NCBI GenBank assembly: GCA_014879945.1
Contig: JACSRE010000242.1
Span: 124,001 to 188,000, forward strand
Length of the DNA: 64,000 bases
Reading direction: 5' to 3'
Source: Myxococcus sp.
Lineage (GTDB): Bacteria > Myxococcota > Myxococcia > Myxococcales > Myxococcaceae
In this document: positions 37,352 to 47,326 of the stretch, piece by piece
How the letters are laid out: the number at the start of each line of letters is the position of its first letter
How positions within the stretch are numbered: the stretch's first letter is position 1
Notes under the pieces: generated by a model
The model's database searches: none
The model's input: only the letters and a program-made list of their open reading frames with translations
What the model was told of the DNA's origin: nothing
Position numbers and translations under genes: made by a program

Positions 37352-40300
37352 TCACCGCTGCGGCACCAGCATGCGCGCGAAGGCGTCGGGGTTCTTCACG
37401 TCCTGGGTCTCGAACCACGCGCGCGCGAGCCGCTGGTTCGCCGCCCCCAGCTCGGCCGGCTGGAGCGCCCCCAGCCGCAGCCGCGCCGCCGCCGCGAACA
37501 GCCTCATGTCGTGCTGCTCGAACAGCGCAATCGCCTCGGACAGGCACCTCGACGCCCGCGAGGGCTCGAGCCCGGCCGTGAGCACCAACGCCTGCGCCTG
37601 GGCCCAGCCGACCCGCTCCTTCGAGAGCGCGCGCACCACCTCGGCGGCGAGCGCGCCCTGCCCTGCCGCGACCGCCAGCCGTCCCTTGAGGGACAGCGCC
37701 TCGACCCGCACGTTCTGAATCCGCAGGAGCATGGTGCGCTCGAGCGAAGGCCACGCGGCCAGGAGCTGCTCGAGCGCGGGCCGCGGCGCCCCCTCGTAGA
37801 GCCCGAAGAGCCCCTCGGAGAGCACCGCCCAGTAGTGCTGGAAGTGAAAGCCCTTCGACGGCCACGCCGCCATCGCGGCCGCCACCGCCTTGCGCGCCTC
37901 ATGCGGTCGATCGGCGGCGAGCAGCGAGACGTTGGCCAACCCGACGGTGAGGCTGGTGACGGCGTAGCGATCGCCGCGGCTGTGCGCCTCGCGCACCAGC
38001 GCGGGCACCCGGCGCGTCAGCTCGGCGAGCTCTCCGAGGTAGAAGAGCGACCACACCGAGAACAGCCGCGCGTTGGCGGCCTCCCACGACACCCCGAGCC
38101 CGGCGTCTCGAAGCAGCGCCTCGGCCTCGGCCACCTTCGCCTTGGCCGCCTTGAAGTCGCCCACGAGGAAGCGAGTCAGCCCCTCGCAGAACGCCAGCAG
38201 CCCGCGCAGCCGGGCGTCGCCCACCCGCTCGCAGAGAGAGCTCGCGCGCTCGATCAGCTCCCTGGCGCGCCGCTCGCTCCTCTGCCCCTCGGTGGCGACG
38301 AAGGCCGCCTCGGCCGCGAGCGCGCGCGAGATGCGCCAGGGCTCGCCTGCGTCGAGGGCCAACAGCAGCTGCCGCGTCTGGAAGCTCGAGCCACGAATGG
38401 TGTCGATCATCGCCAGCCCGACCGACACCGACCAGCACGCGTCGATGCGTCGCAGCATGGCCCCGTCGACCTCGAGCGCCGTTCGCTCGTCGAAGGACAG
38501 CCCGCGCAGGGCCAGGTGGAGCCGCCGGAACAGCAGCGCCCCCACGGCCCTCGACGGCGTCTTCGCCAGCGTCATCTTCAGCCCGGCCAGCACCCCAGAG
38601 AGCGCCGCCAGCCCCTCGTCCACATGGCCGCTCACCAGCAGCTGCTCGGCGGCCAGGCGGGGCAGCTCTTCCGCCACCGCGGGGTGCGCGCCGGGCTCGC
38701 CCCGGGCCCGCGCGTAGGCCTCAGCCGCGACCTTGCCCTGGCCGGCGTCGGCCAGACAGGCCCCTTGCGCCACCGCGAGCTCGAAGCGCCGGCGATCGTC
38801 GAGCGGCAGGAGCTCGAGCGCCCGCCGGTACAAGGCGGCGGCGCGAGCAAAGGCCAGCTGGTCGCGCGCGCTGGCGGCCGCCTTGATGGTCGCCTCGGCC
38901 GCTCGATCGCCGTGGCCCGCGGCGGAGAAGTGGAAGGCCACGGCGTCGAGATCGGCGTTCGGCTGGGCCTCCATCGCCGAGGCGAGCCGCTCATGGAGGG
39001 CCGACACGCGCCCCGCCTCGAGGCCCGCAACGACGGCCTCGCCCAGGCGCTCGTGCCACGCCTCGAGGCGGCGCTCGTCGGGCAACAGGCGCACGAGGTG
39101 AAGGCCCTCGAGGAGCGGCACCAGATCGGCCTGACGGGGCCCCAGGCCCGCCACCTCGGCGGCCAGGACGGCGTCGACCGGCACCGCCGCGACCGCGATG
39201 ACCTCGAGCAGCCGGCGGGCGGGCGCTTCGAGCGCCGTCACCTTCCTTCGCCACAGCGCATCGACCGTCACCTCGCCCTGCCCTGCCATCTCGAGCAGCT
39301 GGAGCAGCAGCAGCGGATTGCCGCCCGACTCCTGGGCGCAAGCGGTGGCGCGCGCCTCGTCGGCGCCGGCGCGCCGAGCCACCTCGAGCGCGGCGTCCTG
39401 GGCGAGCGGCGCCAGCGCCAGCACCTCGATGGGCACCGTGCCAGGCGGCAGGGCCGGCCCGTCGTCCCGAATCGAGGTCACCACCAGCACGCGCGGGGGC
39501 TCGGGCGGCCGCAGCACCGCCTCCATCAGGGCCACGCTGTCGGCGTCGCCCCACTGCGCGTCGTCGATCAGCAGCACCAGGGGCACCCGCTCGCCCAGGC
39601 GCTCGAACAGCTCCCGCAGCGCCAGGATCGCGCGGCGCCGGCGCTCGAGCGGCTCTGGCACCTCTCGAACCGGCGCGTCGCGGAAGGCGGCGACCCGATT
39701 GAGGGCCGGGAACATGCGCCCCAACAGCCAGGCGTCGCGAGGCCGAAGGCCGTCGATGCGCTCGGCCGGCTGCGCCGCGAGGTGCCGCGTCAGCGCGTCG
39801 ATCAACGGGTCGATGGCCTTGAACGGCACCGTCTCGCGCTCGTGGCAGCGCCCAGCCAGCACCACCGCGCCCAGCGCCTCGACCCGCTGCGCGAAGGCCT
39901 TGAGCGCCGCCGTCTTTCCGATGCCCGGAGGCCCCTGCACCCGTACGACGCGCGGCCCTTCGGCCTGGGTGATCTCGAAGGCCCGCTCGAGCGTCGCCAG
40001 GGCGTCGTCACGCCCCACCAACGTCGCGCGTGGCGGCTGGGGCCTGCTGCCGGCCCCGAGCGCGGCCAGCACCTCGCGGCCGTCGGGGCGCCCGGCCGGC
40101 TGCGTCTGCAGCAGCCGCACGCAGAGCTCGCTGAGGAGCTCGGGCGCCGACGCGTTGAGCTCGCGGGGAGACGGCGCGGGCCGGCGCTGCTTGTCCATCA
40201 CCACGTCGACGGGCGCCCCCTCGAAGGGCAACCGTCCGGTGAGGGCCTGGAACAACATGACGCCGAAGGCGTACCAGTCGCTCGCCGCCCCGACCGGCCC

Positions 40301-40921
40301 CGAGGCGGCCTGCTCAGGCGCCATGTACGCGACGGTGCCGACGATGGCGCGGCCCTGCTCCTCGGTGAGGCTCCGCGGCCCGCCCAGCTCGGCCACCAAC
40401 CCGAAGTCGAGCACGACGACGCGCCCCTCCCTGGTGACCAGCACGTTCGCCGGCTTGAGATCGCGGTGCACCCGATCGCGGGCGTGCAGAAACGCGACGC
40501 CCTCGGCGAGCTGCCGAAACGCCGACGTCACCCGCTCCACGTCCACGCGCACCATCGGCGGGCCCGGCGATCGCACCGTCGTGCTCAGATCGGCCGTCTC
40601 GGCGCCGGCCGCGAGCTGCGCCGAGGGCCTGACCCACGAGAGGAAGTCGACGCCGTCGATCAGCTCGAGGGTGAAGAACCAAACGTCACCGTCGGCGGTG
40701 AGCTCGTACAGCGACACGAGGTTCGGGTGCCGGACGTCGTGCAGCGAGCGGAACTCCCGCTTGAGCCGCACCAGCGAGTCGGCGTCTTGCCCCTGCAGCA
40801 CCTTGAGCGCGACGCGCCGGCCCCCGCGCTCGTTGTCGATGGCCTCGTAGACGACGCCCATGCCCCCGACGCCGAGCTCGCGGACGAGCTGGTAGCGCGC
40901 GTTGCCCCGGAAGGACTCCAC
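37352..40921 (-). CDS. Ser/Thr protein kinase fused to AAA ATPase / helical-repeat sensor module (PknK-like architecture)
   Basis: VHRDLKPANVLV, LDFGLVAELGG; LVGRDDALATLERAF and GPPGIGKTAAL Walker A; LLIDDAQWGD; long helical C-terminus. Confidence 0.92.
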   Translation of the reverse strand: MESFRGNARYQLVRELGVGGMGVVYEAIDNERGGRRVALKVLQGQDADSLVRLKREFRSLHDVRHPNLVSLYELTADGDVWFFTLELIDGVDFLSWVRPSAQLAAGAETADLSTTVRSPGPPMVRVDVERVTSAFRQLAEGVAFLHARDRVHRDLKPANVLVTREGRVVVLDFGLVAELGGPRSLTEEQGRAIVGTVAYMAPEQAASGPVGAASDWYAFGVMLFQALTGRLPFEGAPVDVVMDKQRRPAPSPRELNASAPELLSELCVRLLQTQPAGRPDGREVLAALGAGSRPQPPRATLVGRDDALATLERAFEITQAEGPRVVRVQGPPGIGKTAALKAFAQRVEALGAVVLAGRCHERETVPFKAIDPLIDALTRHLAAQPAERIDGLRPRDAWLLGRMFPALNRVAAFRDAPVREVPEPLERRRRAILALRELFERLGERVPLVLLIDDAQWGDADSVALMEAVLRPPEPPRVLVVTSIRDDGPALPPGTVPIEVLALAPLAQDAALEVARRAGADEARATACAQESGGNPLLLLQLLEMAGQGEVTVDALWRRKVTALEAPARRLLEVIAVAAVPVDAVLAAEVAGLGPRQADLVPLLEGLHLVRLLPDERRLEAWHERLGEAVVAGLEAGRVSALHERLASAMEAQPNADLDAVAFHFSAAGHGDRAAEATIKAAASARDQLAFARAAALYRRALELLPLDDRRRFELAVAQGACLADAGQGKVAAEAYARARGEPGAHPAVAEELPRLAAEQLLVSGHVDEGLAALSGVLAGLKMTLAKTPSRAVGALLFRRLHLALRGLSFDERTALEVDGAMLRRIDACWSVSVGLAMIDTIRGSSFQTRQLLLALDAGEPWRISRALAAEAAFVATEGQRSERRARELIERASSLCERVGDARLRGLLAFCEGLTRFLVGDFKAAKAKVAEAEALLRDAGLGVSWEAANARLFSVWSLFYLGELAELTRRVPALVREAHSRGDRYAVTSLTVGLANVSLLAADRPHEARKAVAAAMAAWPSKGFHFQHYWAVLSEGLFGLYEGAPRPALEQLLAAWPSLERTMLLRIQNVRVEALSLKGRLAVAAGQGALAAEVVRALSKERVGWAQAQALVLTAGLEPSRASRCLSEAIALFEQHDMRLFAAAARLRLGALQPAELGAANQRLARAWFETQDVKNPDAFARMLVPQR

Positions 40922-40927
40922 GGCAGC

Positions 40928-42604
40928 TCAGGGCTCCTTCTTGCGGGGCTTCGTCATGCCGTAGGCGGTCAGCCGGTTCACCAGGGTGCGGCGAGAGATG
41001 CCCAGCAGCTCGGCGGCCTTCGTCTGGTTGCCGCCCGTCTTGTCGAGGGCCTCGAGCACCGCGCGCTTCTCGGCGGCGTCGCGCTCGTCCTTGAGGTTGC
41101 TCCCGCTCGACGCCGCAGGCTCAGGCGCGTCGTGGCCATCGATGGCGATGGCGTCGGGGGTGATGGGCGCGTCACCGGCCAGCAGCAGCGCGCGCTCCAT
41201 CACGTTCTTCAGCTCGCGGATGTTGCCCGGCCACGGCCAGCGCTTCAGCATCGCCAGCGCCTCGGCCGTCAGCTCGGGCACCGGCCGCCCCTCGCGCTGC
41301 GCCGCCTCGGCGAGGAACTGCCGGGCCAGGGGCTCGATCTCGCCCGGCCGCTCGCGCAGCGGGGGAATGTCGATCGAGATGCCGTTGATTCGATAGAAGA
41401 GATCGCGCCTGAAGGCGCCCCGCTCGACCTCCGCCTCGAGATCGCGGTTGGTGGCGAAGACGAACCGAACGTCGATGGGCTCTGGCGCCGTCGCGCCCAC
41501 CCGCATCACCTTGCGCTCCTCGAGCACGCGCAGCAGCTTGGCCTGGAGCGACTCGGGCAGCTCGCCAATCTCGTCGAGGAAGACAGTGCCGGCCTTCGCG
41601 CTCTCGAGCAGGCCCAGCTTCTGCTTCACGGCGCCCGTGAACGAGCCCTTCTCGTGCCCGAACAGCTCGCTCTCGAGCAGCGACTCGGTGAGCGCCGCGC
41701 AGTTGATCTTGAGGAACGGGCCCGCGCTGCGCTTCGAGCGACGGTGCACCTCGGTGGCCAGCACCTCTTTGCCCACGCCGGTCTCGCCGAGCAGCAGCAC
41801 GTTGATCTGGCTGGGGGCCACCCGATCCATCAAGCGGGAGATCGAGACCATCGCGTCGTCGCGCACGAGGAAGCCCGCCACCGGCTGGCTGGTGGGCGCG
41901 GCGCAGGCGGCGAGCAGCTGCTCTGCGTCGGTGCCGTCGACCGGGGCGCTCGAGGCCCCGGCCCGCACCCGCGCGCCACCCGCCACCAGCTTCGCCGACA
42001 GCCGCTCCATCAGCTTGGTCGCGGCCTCGGCGCTGCGGCCCGGCGTCAGCACCTCGAACTGCCCGGGCCCGAAGGTGGCCACGGTGTCGTGCGGCGAGAG
42101 CTCGGCCGAGAGCACGGCCTGGGCGACGCCCGGGGGGGCCTGCACCTGCAGGCGCAGCACGCCGAAGGGCGGCTTGGTGGCCTTCATCGCCTCGACGAAG
42201 CGTGAGTGGGTCACCAGCGTCCACGGGTTGGTGCTGCCCGAGAGCTCGTCGGTCTGGAGCACGGCCAGCGAGGTGCCCAGCTCGATGGAGTCACCCGGCA
42301 GCACGTCTACCGACTCGCCCGCGCCCAGCTTGCGGCCACGAACGGTGGTGCCGTTGGCGCTGCCGAGATCTTCGAGGCGAACGGCGCTCCCCAGGTGCAG
42401 CACCGCGTGGCGCCTGGAGGCTGCGGCGTCGTCGAGGCGCACGGTGGCGTCGTCTCCGCGCCCCAGCACCACCTGCCCTGCCGCGGGCAGCGCGTGCGAC
42501 GACGCCCCCGACTCGTTCATCACCACCAACCGATACCGACGCGCCCGGCTGGCCGACGCCGGCTTGTCCTGGAGGCGAACGGTTTCCTGCTCGGAGGACG
42601 CCAT
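40928..42604 (-). CDS. FHA-domain sigma54-dependent enhancer-binding protein
   Basis: FHA ([13 protein letters not shown]...SRRHAVLHL...SANGTTVRG); [25 protein letters not shown] (GSFTGA form); Fis-type HTH. Confidence 0.93.
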   Translation of the reverse strand: MASSEQETVRLQDKPASASRARRYRLVVMNESGASSHALPAAGQVVLGRGDDATVRLDDAAASRRHAVLHLGSAVRLEDLGSANGTTVRGRKLGAGESVDVLPGDSIELGTSLAVLQTDELSGSTNPWTLVTHSRFVEAMKATKPPFGVLRLQVQAPPGVAQAVLSAELSPHDTVATFGPGQFEVLTPGRSAEAATKLMERLSAKLVAGGARVRAGASSAPVDGTDAEQLLAACAAPTSQPVAGFLVRDDAMVSISRLMDRVAPSQINVLLLGETGVGKEVLATEVHRRSKRSAGPFLKINCAALTESLLESELFGHEKGSFTGAVKQKLGLLESAKAGTVFLDEIGELPESLQAKLLRVLEERKVMRVGATAPEPIDVRFVFATNRDLEAEVERGAFRRDLFYRINGISIDIPPLRERPGEIEPLARQFLAEAAQREGRPVPELTAEALAMLKRWPWPGNIRELKNVMERALLLAGDAPITPDAIAIDGHDAPEPAASSGSNLKDERDAAEKRAVLEALDKTGGNQTKAAELLGISRRTLVNRLTAYGMTKPRKKEP

Positions 42605-42649
42605 CGAGCGGTGACTGTACCCCGCGGCGTGACCGGGGCTCGGGAAGAA

Positions 42650-42880
42650 TCAGCCCTTCGGGACCTTGAGCGCGCGCACGACGTAGAAGACGCCGAAGCC
42701 GCCCGCGATGAGCACGAAGATGAGGTTGTTGCCGACCGCGCCTTCGAGCAGCCGCAGCCCCGCGATGCCGAAGCAGGCCGCCGCGAAGACCAGCAGCTTG
42801 ATGCGCTCGGGCGCCGGGGCGAACCGCGAGAACAGCCACGCCGCGCCGAGAATGGCGAGCGCCTTCCAGTCGATGCTCAT
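42650..42880 (-). CDS. Small membrane protein
   Basis: 76 aa, hydrophobic; start overlaps upstream flippase stop by 4 bp. Confidence 0.65.
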   Translation of the reverse strand: MSIDWKALAILGAAWLFSRFAPAPERIKLLVFAAACFGIAGLRLLEGAVGNNLIFVLIAGGFGVFYVVRALKVPKG

Positions 42881-43947
42881 GCGGTGGCCCTGTCTGCTTT
42901 GTCACTCTGGTTGGACAGCCTGCCTGCGATCTCTTTGAAGGAGCCGTGCGAGAGGAAGAGGATGAGCATGCCGAAGAGCACCTGCTGGAGGATCTGCACG
43001 ACCCACAGCACGTTCGCGTAGGCGATGCCGCTCGAGTTGACCTGATCGCTGGTGACGAAGACCGACAGCCCCAGGAGCACGAACGCCTGGAACGTACCCG
43101 CGCTGCCGGGCGCCGCGGGGATCATCAGGCCGACGATCAACACCGAGAGCACCACGAAGCCCTGGAACACGGTCAACGAGAGCGGCGTGCACACCGCGCC
43201 TGCCGCGTTGGAGCAGTCGAACGCGCGCGTCAGCAGCGACATGCCGTAGCCGTTGGCGCACCAGTACACCCCCGTCCAGAAGGCGAAGCCGGCCATGTTC
43301 TTGCCGTCAGGCAGCTGCTTGAGCGCGCTGACGAAGCCGTCGACGACGTAGACGGCGCGCTCGGCGACCTTCGGAGACACGACGCCGATGACGGAGCGCA
43401 TCAGGCCCACCACGCGATCGTGCTGCCACCGCGCGATGATGAGGAAGGTGAGGCCACCGCCGAACACCAGGAACATCACGTTCGAGCCCAGCGCGATGCG
43501 CTCGATGTTGGGCGACTCGGTGGGCACGAAGAACAGCAGCACCCGGAGCATCGACGCGATGATGATGCCGTCGATGATGCGCTCGAGCACCACCGTCGTC
43601 ATCGCCGCGCTCCGGCGGATCTTCGAGCGCTCGGCGATCAGATAGGGCCGCGCGAACTCACCGAGGCGAAACGGGAGGATGATCAGCATCATGAAGCCGA
43701 TCGCCGACGCCTCGTTGAGGGGCTTGAAGGGCACCCGCTCGAGGCCCGACAGCAGGTTGCCCCAGCGCAGGGTGCGCGCGAGGTGAATGACGGCCAGCAC
43801 CATCAGGTAGGCGGCGACCCAGCCGTAGTTGGCGCTCCGGAGCGACCCCCACATCTCGGGCCAGCGCGTGTCCTTGAACGTCAGGTACAGGCAGAAGCCG
43901 GTGATGGCGAGACTGACGATGAACTTGACCCACTTACCCACGTACAC
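42877..43947 (-). CDS. UPF0104 / lysylphosphatidylglycerol synthase TM region family protein
   Basis: Multi-pass protein with LARTLRWGNLL, LPFRLGEFARPYLIAERSKIRRSAAMTTVVLERIIDG. Confidence 0.88.
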   Translation of the reverse strand: MYVGKWVKFIVSLAITGFCLYLTFKDTRWPEMWGSLRSANYGWVAAYLMVLAVIHLARTLRWGNLLSGLERVPFKPLNEASAIGFMMLIILPFRLGEFARPYLIAERSKIRRSAAMTTVVLERIIDGIIIASMLRVLLFFVPTESPNIERIALGSNVMFLVFGGGLTFLIIARWQHDRVVGLMRSVIGVVSPKVAERAVYVVDGFVSALKQLPDGKNMAGFAFWTGVYWCANGYGMSLLTRAFDCSNAAGAVCTPLSLTVFQGFVVLSVLIVGLMIPAAPGSAGTFQAFVLLGLSVFVTSDQVNSSGIAYANVLWVVQILQQVLFGMLILFLSHGSFKEIAGRLSNQSDKADRATA

Positions 43948-43990
43948 GCTCCGCGCGAACGACCCGGCGCGTGTAGCACCCGGCCTGCCC

Positions 43991-44713
43991 TCAGGCTACC
44001 GGCTGTCCTTTGAGGATGAGGCCGGGGGTCGTCTCGGTGAGGGCGCCGAACGCGGCGGCGCCGACGTGCTTCAGGAGCGCCCTGAGGCTCTCGCCCACCC
44101 ACTGCTCGGCCCCGACCGGCGAGTGCAGATCGGTCGCCGCGATGCCGTACAGGCCGTCGTCGAGGAGCTGGCGCGCGAGCCTCTGGGGCGTCTTCCCGTA
44201 GCGGCCGATCAGCGCGCCGACGTCGAGCTGGAGCACCGCGCCTGACTGAACGGCCTCGGCGGCGCGGCCCCTGCGCTCGAACTCGAGGCAGCGCTCCGGG
44301 TGCGCGACGATCGGCGTGACGCCCTTGAGCTTCATGCGGAAGATGACGTCGGTGAGCTGCGGCAGCGGCGAGGTGTAGGGCGCCTCGACGAGCAGGTACT
44401 TCCCGGCGGCGCCGACCCGGCGTGACTGGGGCGTCGGCAGGGCGCTGAGCAGCGTCTCGTCGAGGAAGAAGTTCTCGGCGTTGACGTCGAGCGAGAGGGG
44501 AATGGCGAGGCGGGCCAGCTCGGCGCGCACCTCCTCCAGGCGCTGCAGGGCGACTTCGCGGCTGGCGTACTCGGGCCGGTTGTGGGGGCTGGGCGCCGCG
44601 GCGCCGAACCCCAACGCCACCAGCGCGCGCGCCATCGCCACCGTGTCGTCCATCGTCTTGCAGCCGTCGTCGACGCCGGGCAGCAGGTGCAGGTGGAGAT
44701 CGACCATCGGCAT
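43991..44713 (-). CDS. CpsB/CapC-type PHP-domain phosphatase
   Basis: VDLHLHLLPGVDDG; APSPHNRPEY; IVAHPERCLEF; ATDLHSP; ATG 44713. Confidence 0.88.
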   Translation of the reverse strand: MPMVDLHLHLLPGVDDGCKTMDDTVAMARALVALGFGAAAPSPHNRPEYASREVALQRLEEVRAELARLAIPLSLDVNAENFFLDETLLSALPTPQSRRVGAAGKYLLVEAPYTSPLPQLTDVIFRMKLKGVTPIVAHPERCLEFERRGRAAEAVQSGAVLQLDVGALIGRYGKTPQRLARQLLDDGLYGIAATDLHSPVGAEQWVGESLRALLKHVGAAAFGALTETTPGLILKGQPVA

Positions 44714-44736
44714 GGGGCCGATGCTATGCCACGCCC

Positions 44737-44970
44737 ATGGCGCTCGATCCAAAGCTCCTCGACATCCTCGCGTGCCCCGAAGACAAGGGCGCGCTGCTGT
44801 ACTTCGAGAAGGACGGGTTTCTCTACAACCCGCGGCTGCGCCGGAGGTACCGCATCGAAGACGGGGTGCCGGTGATGCTGATCGAGGAGGCCGTGACGGT
44901 CTCGCAGGCCGATCACGACGCGCTGCTCGCCCGCGCGAAGGCCGAGGGCATCACGCCGAACTTCACGTGA
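44737..44970 (+). CDS. Trm112-family protein
   Basis: LLDILACPEDKGALLY...RRRYRIEDGVPVMLIEEA. Confidence 0.88.
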   Translation: MALDPKLLDILACPEDKGALLYFEKDGFLYNPRLRRRYRIEDGVPVMLIEEAVTVSQADHDALLARAKAEGITPNFT

Positions 44971-45773
44971 TCGACACCCACTGCCACCTCGACCTGCCGC
45001 GGTTCGACGTCGACCGCGAGGCGGCGCTGGAGCGGGCGTGGCAGGCGGGCCTGACCGGCCTCGTCGTGCCGGCGGTGGCGCCGGCGAGGTGGGCGCCCCT
45101 GCTCGAGTGGCCCACGCGAGACGCCCGGGTGCAGGTGGGCCTGGGCATTCACCCGCAGTTCCTGCCCGAGCTCGACGAGCGCGACGACGATCGGCACCTC
45201 GCGACGCTCGACGCGCTCCTGGCTCGTGGGGGCGCCATCGCGGTGGGCGAGTGCGGACTCGACGGGCCGACGGCCGTCACGGTGCCGATGGACCGGCAGC
45301 TCCGGGTGCTGCGCGGGCACTTTGGGTTGGCGAGGAAGCACGGGCTCCCGCTGCTGATGCACTGCCTGCGCGCGCACCCGGCCCTGCTGGAGCTGCTGGA
45401 GACCGAGCCCTTGCCTGACGCCGGGCTGCTGATGCACAGCTACTCGGGCTCGGCGGACCTGACGAAGAAGTACCTGCGCTACGGCTGTCACTTCTCGTTC
45501 GCGGGCCCGGTGAGCTTCGCCGAGGCGCGGCGGCCCATCGACGCGCTCAAGAGCGTGCCGCTCGAGCGGCTGCTGGCCGAGACCGACGCGCCCGATCAGG
45601 CGCCGCACCCACACCGGGGCCAGCGCTCGGAGCCCGCGTACCTGCCGTTGATCATCGAGGCCATGGCGCGCGGCCGGGGGGAGCCGCTCGAGGTGACGCG
45701 CCAGGCCGTGCTCGAGAACTCGCAGCGCCTCTTCCCAATTTTTCAGGGCACGCCAGCGTCGCCGTCGAGCTGA
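44967..45773 (+). CDS. TatD-family hydrolase
   Basis: IDTHCHLDLPRFD; GLGIHPQFL; GECGLDG; LLMHCLRAH; LLAETDAPDQAP; GTG 44967 overlaps the Trm112 stop. Confidence 0.9.
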   Translation: MIDTHCHLDLPRFDVDREAALERAWQAGLTGLVVPAVAPARWAPLLEWPTRDARVQVGLGIHPQFLPELDERDDDRHLATLDALLARGGAIAVGECGLDGPTAVTVPMDRQLRVLRGHFGLARKHGLPLLMHCLRAHPALLELLETEPLPDAGLLMHSYSGSADLTKKYLRYGCHFSFAGPVSFAEARRPIDALKSVPLERLLAETDAPDQAPHPHRGQRSEPAYLPLIIEAMARGRGEPLEVTRQAVLENSQRLFPIFQGTPASPSS

Positions 45774-47227
45774 AGGCGGGCCCGCGCGAGCCAGGGCGCC
45801 ACGTCTTTCGCGTCGATGGGGCTGCGCGCCGCCGCCTCTTCCCAGAAGCCCACCGCCTCGTCAGGGTGCTGCTGCAGAAACGCCAGCATGCCGCGATCCA
45901 TCGGCTCGTTCGCCCCGGCGACCGCGGCCACACAGTCGGGCATGGCGAGCTCGACCGCGCCGCGCGCCGCCTGAACCCAGCAGCGCGTGCCCCGGGCGGC
46001 CGCTGACGGCTCCCGTTCGAGCGCGGCGTTCACCAGCGCCAGCGCGAGGTCGAGATCCTGCCCGGTCACCAGCGCGCCCCAGGCGAGGTTGTTGAGCGCC
46101 ATCGAGGTCGCGGCGCTGCTCGAGAGCGTGGCCCGCGCGTCCTGGAGCCCGCCGTCGGCGTCGCCGAGCCGCAGCCGCGCGTAGCCGCGCAGCCCGACGT
46201 ACGCGGGGTCGGGGCGGAGGCGATGCGCGCTCGAGAGATCGGCCTCGGCGAGCTCGAACCGCCCGGCCGACTGGTGCGCGCCGGCCCGGAGCGCGAGGGC
46301 CTCGGCGAGCAGCACCGGCGAGCCCTGCTGATCGCGCAGCGCGACGATGGCGTCGTTGACGTCGGCGAAGCCCCCGTCGAGATCGCCCCGCGCGTTCCTG
46401 GCGATGGCGCGCAAGAGCGACGCCACCGGGTCCTTCGTGTCCACGAGCACCTTCGACGCCAGCGCCTCGACCGTCGCGAGATCGTTCGCGCGGTAGGCCA
46501 CCTGCGCCGCCTGCAGCGTCTCTCCGGTGCGAGCGGCGGGGTTGTTCTCGGTGCGCACCTTCGCGAGCACGCCCAGGCCGAGCACCGCGGCGATCACGAT
46601 CACCTGGGAGCCCAGCGACGCGCCCCGCCCTTCGCGCTCGATCATCGACGCCGTGCCTACGAAGCCGGCCAGCACGCCGATCACCAGCCCGCCCGCGTGG
46701 GCGGCGTTGTCGAGGTACGGCACCGAGAACGCGAGGAAGAGGTTGATGGCCAGGGTCGCCAGAATGCCGTCCCAGAGGCTCTTGGCCGCGTCGGGCGGCA
46801 GCAGGTGCCGCGCCTGAATCGCGTAGCCGATGATGAACCCGAAGATCCCCACGATGGCGCCCGAGGCGCCGGCCGAGACGTTGAGCGGGTTCCACAGCAC
46901 CGAGCCGAAGGAGCCGCCCAGGCCCGCCAGGACGTAGACCAACAGGAACATCGGCCCGCCGAGCATGCGCTCGACGAAGCCGCCGATCTTCCACAGCGCG
47001 TACATGTTCACCGCGAGGTGCAGCACCCCGATGTGAATGAACATGCTGGTGAAGGCCCGCCACCACTGCTGCTCGAAGACGACCAGGGTGCCGCGGTTGG
47101 CGCCGGCGATCAGCAGCGAGTCGATGTCGGGGTTCGTCGCCGAGACGCCCATCGCCACCATCGCCACGAAGACGACCACGTTGACGCCGACGAGGATGAA
47201 GGTGACGAAGGGCCGCCGGGGATCCAT
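45743..47227 (-). CDS. Rhomboid-family intramembrane protease with C-terminal TPR-like region
   Basis: HIGVLHLAVNMYALW; SAGASGAIVGIFGF catalytic Ser; DNAAHAGGLVIGVLAG catalytic His. Confidence 0.9.
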   Translation of the reverse strand: MDPRRPFVTFILVGVNVVVFVAMVAMGVSATNPDIDSLLIAGANRGTLVVFEQQWWRAFTSMFIHIGVLHLAVNMYALWKIGGFVERMLGGPMFLLVYVLAGLGGSFGSVLWNPLNVSAGASGAIVGIFGFIIGYAIQARHLLPPDAAKSLWDGILATLAINLFLAFSVPYLDNAAHAGGLVIGVLAGFVGTASMIEREGRGASLGSQVIVIAAVLGLGVLAKVRTENNPAARTGETLQAAQVAYRANDLATVEALASKVLVDTKDPVASLLRAIARNARGDLDGGFADVNDAIVALRDQQGSPVLLAEALALRAGAHQSAGRFELAEADLSSAHRLRPDPAYVGLRGYARLRLGDADGGLQDARATLSSSAATSMALNNLAWGALVTGQDLDLALALVNAALEREPSAAARGTRCWVQAARGAVELAMPDCVAAVAGANEPMDRGMLAFLQQHPDEAVGFWEEAAARSPIDAKDVAPWLARARLQLDGDAGVP

Positions 47228-47326
47228 GGGCGCCGGTGCCTACTGCGCCGCCGCCTTGTCCACACGCCTTTCCACCCCGCCCGGACGGGTTGCGTCGAGG
47301 GCACCGACTCGTGCAAACAGCGCCGC

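Noticed and set aside
37511-42205. 1564-aa plus-strand ORF
   Set aside because: Antisense shadow across the kinase-AAA and FHA-EBP genes; composition artefact, spans two real genes.
46223-47326. N-terminal extension of the TcdA ORF
   Set aside because: Antisense to the rhomboid gene; homology begins after ATG 47327.
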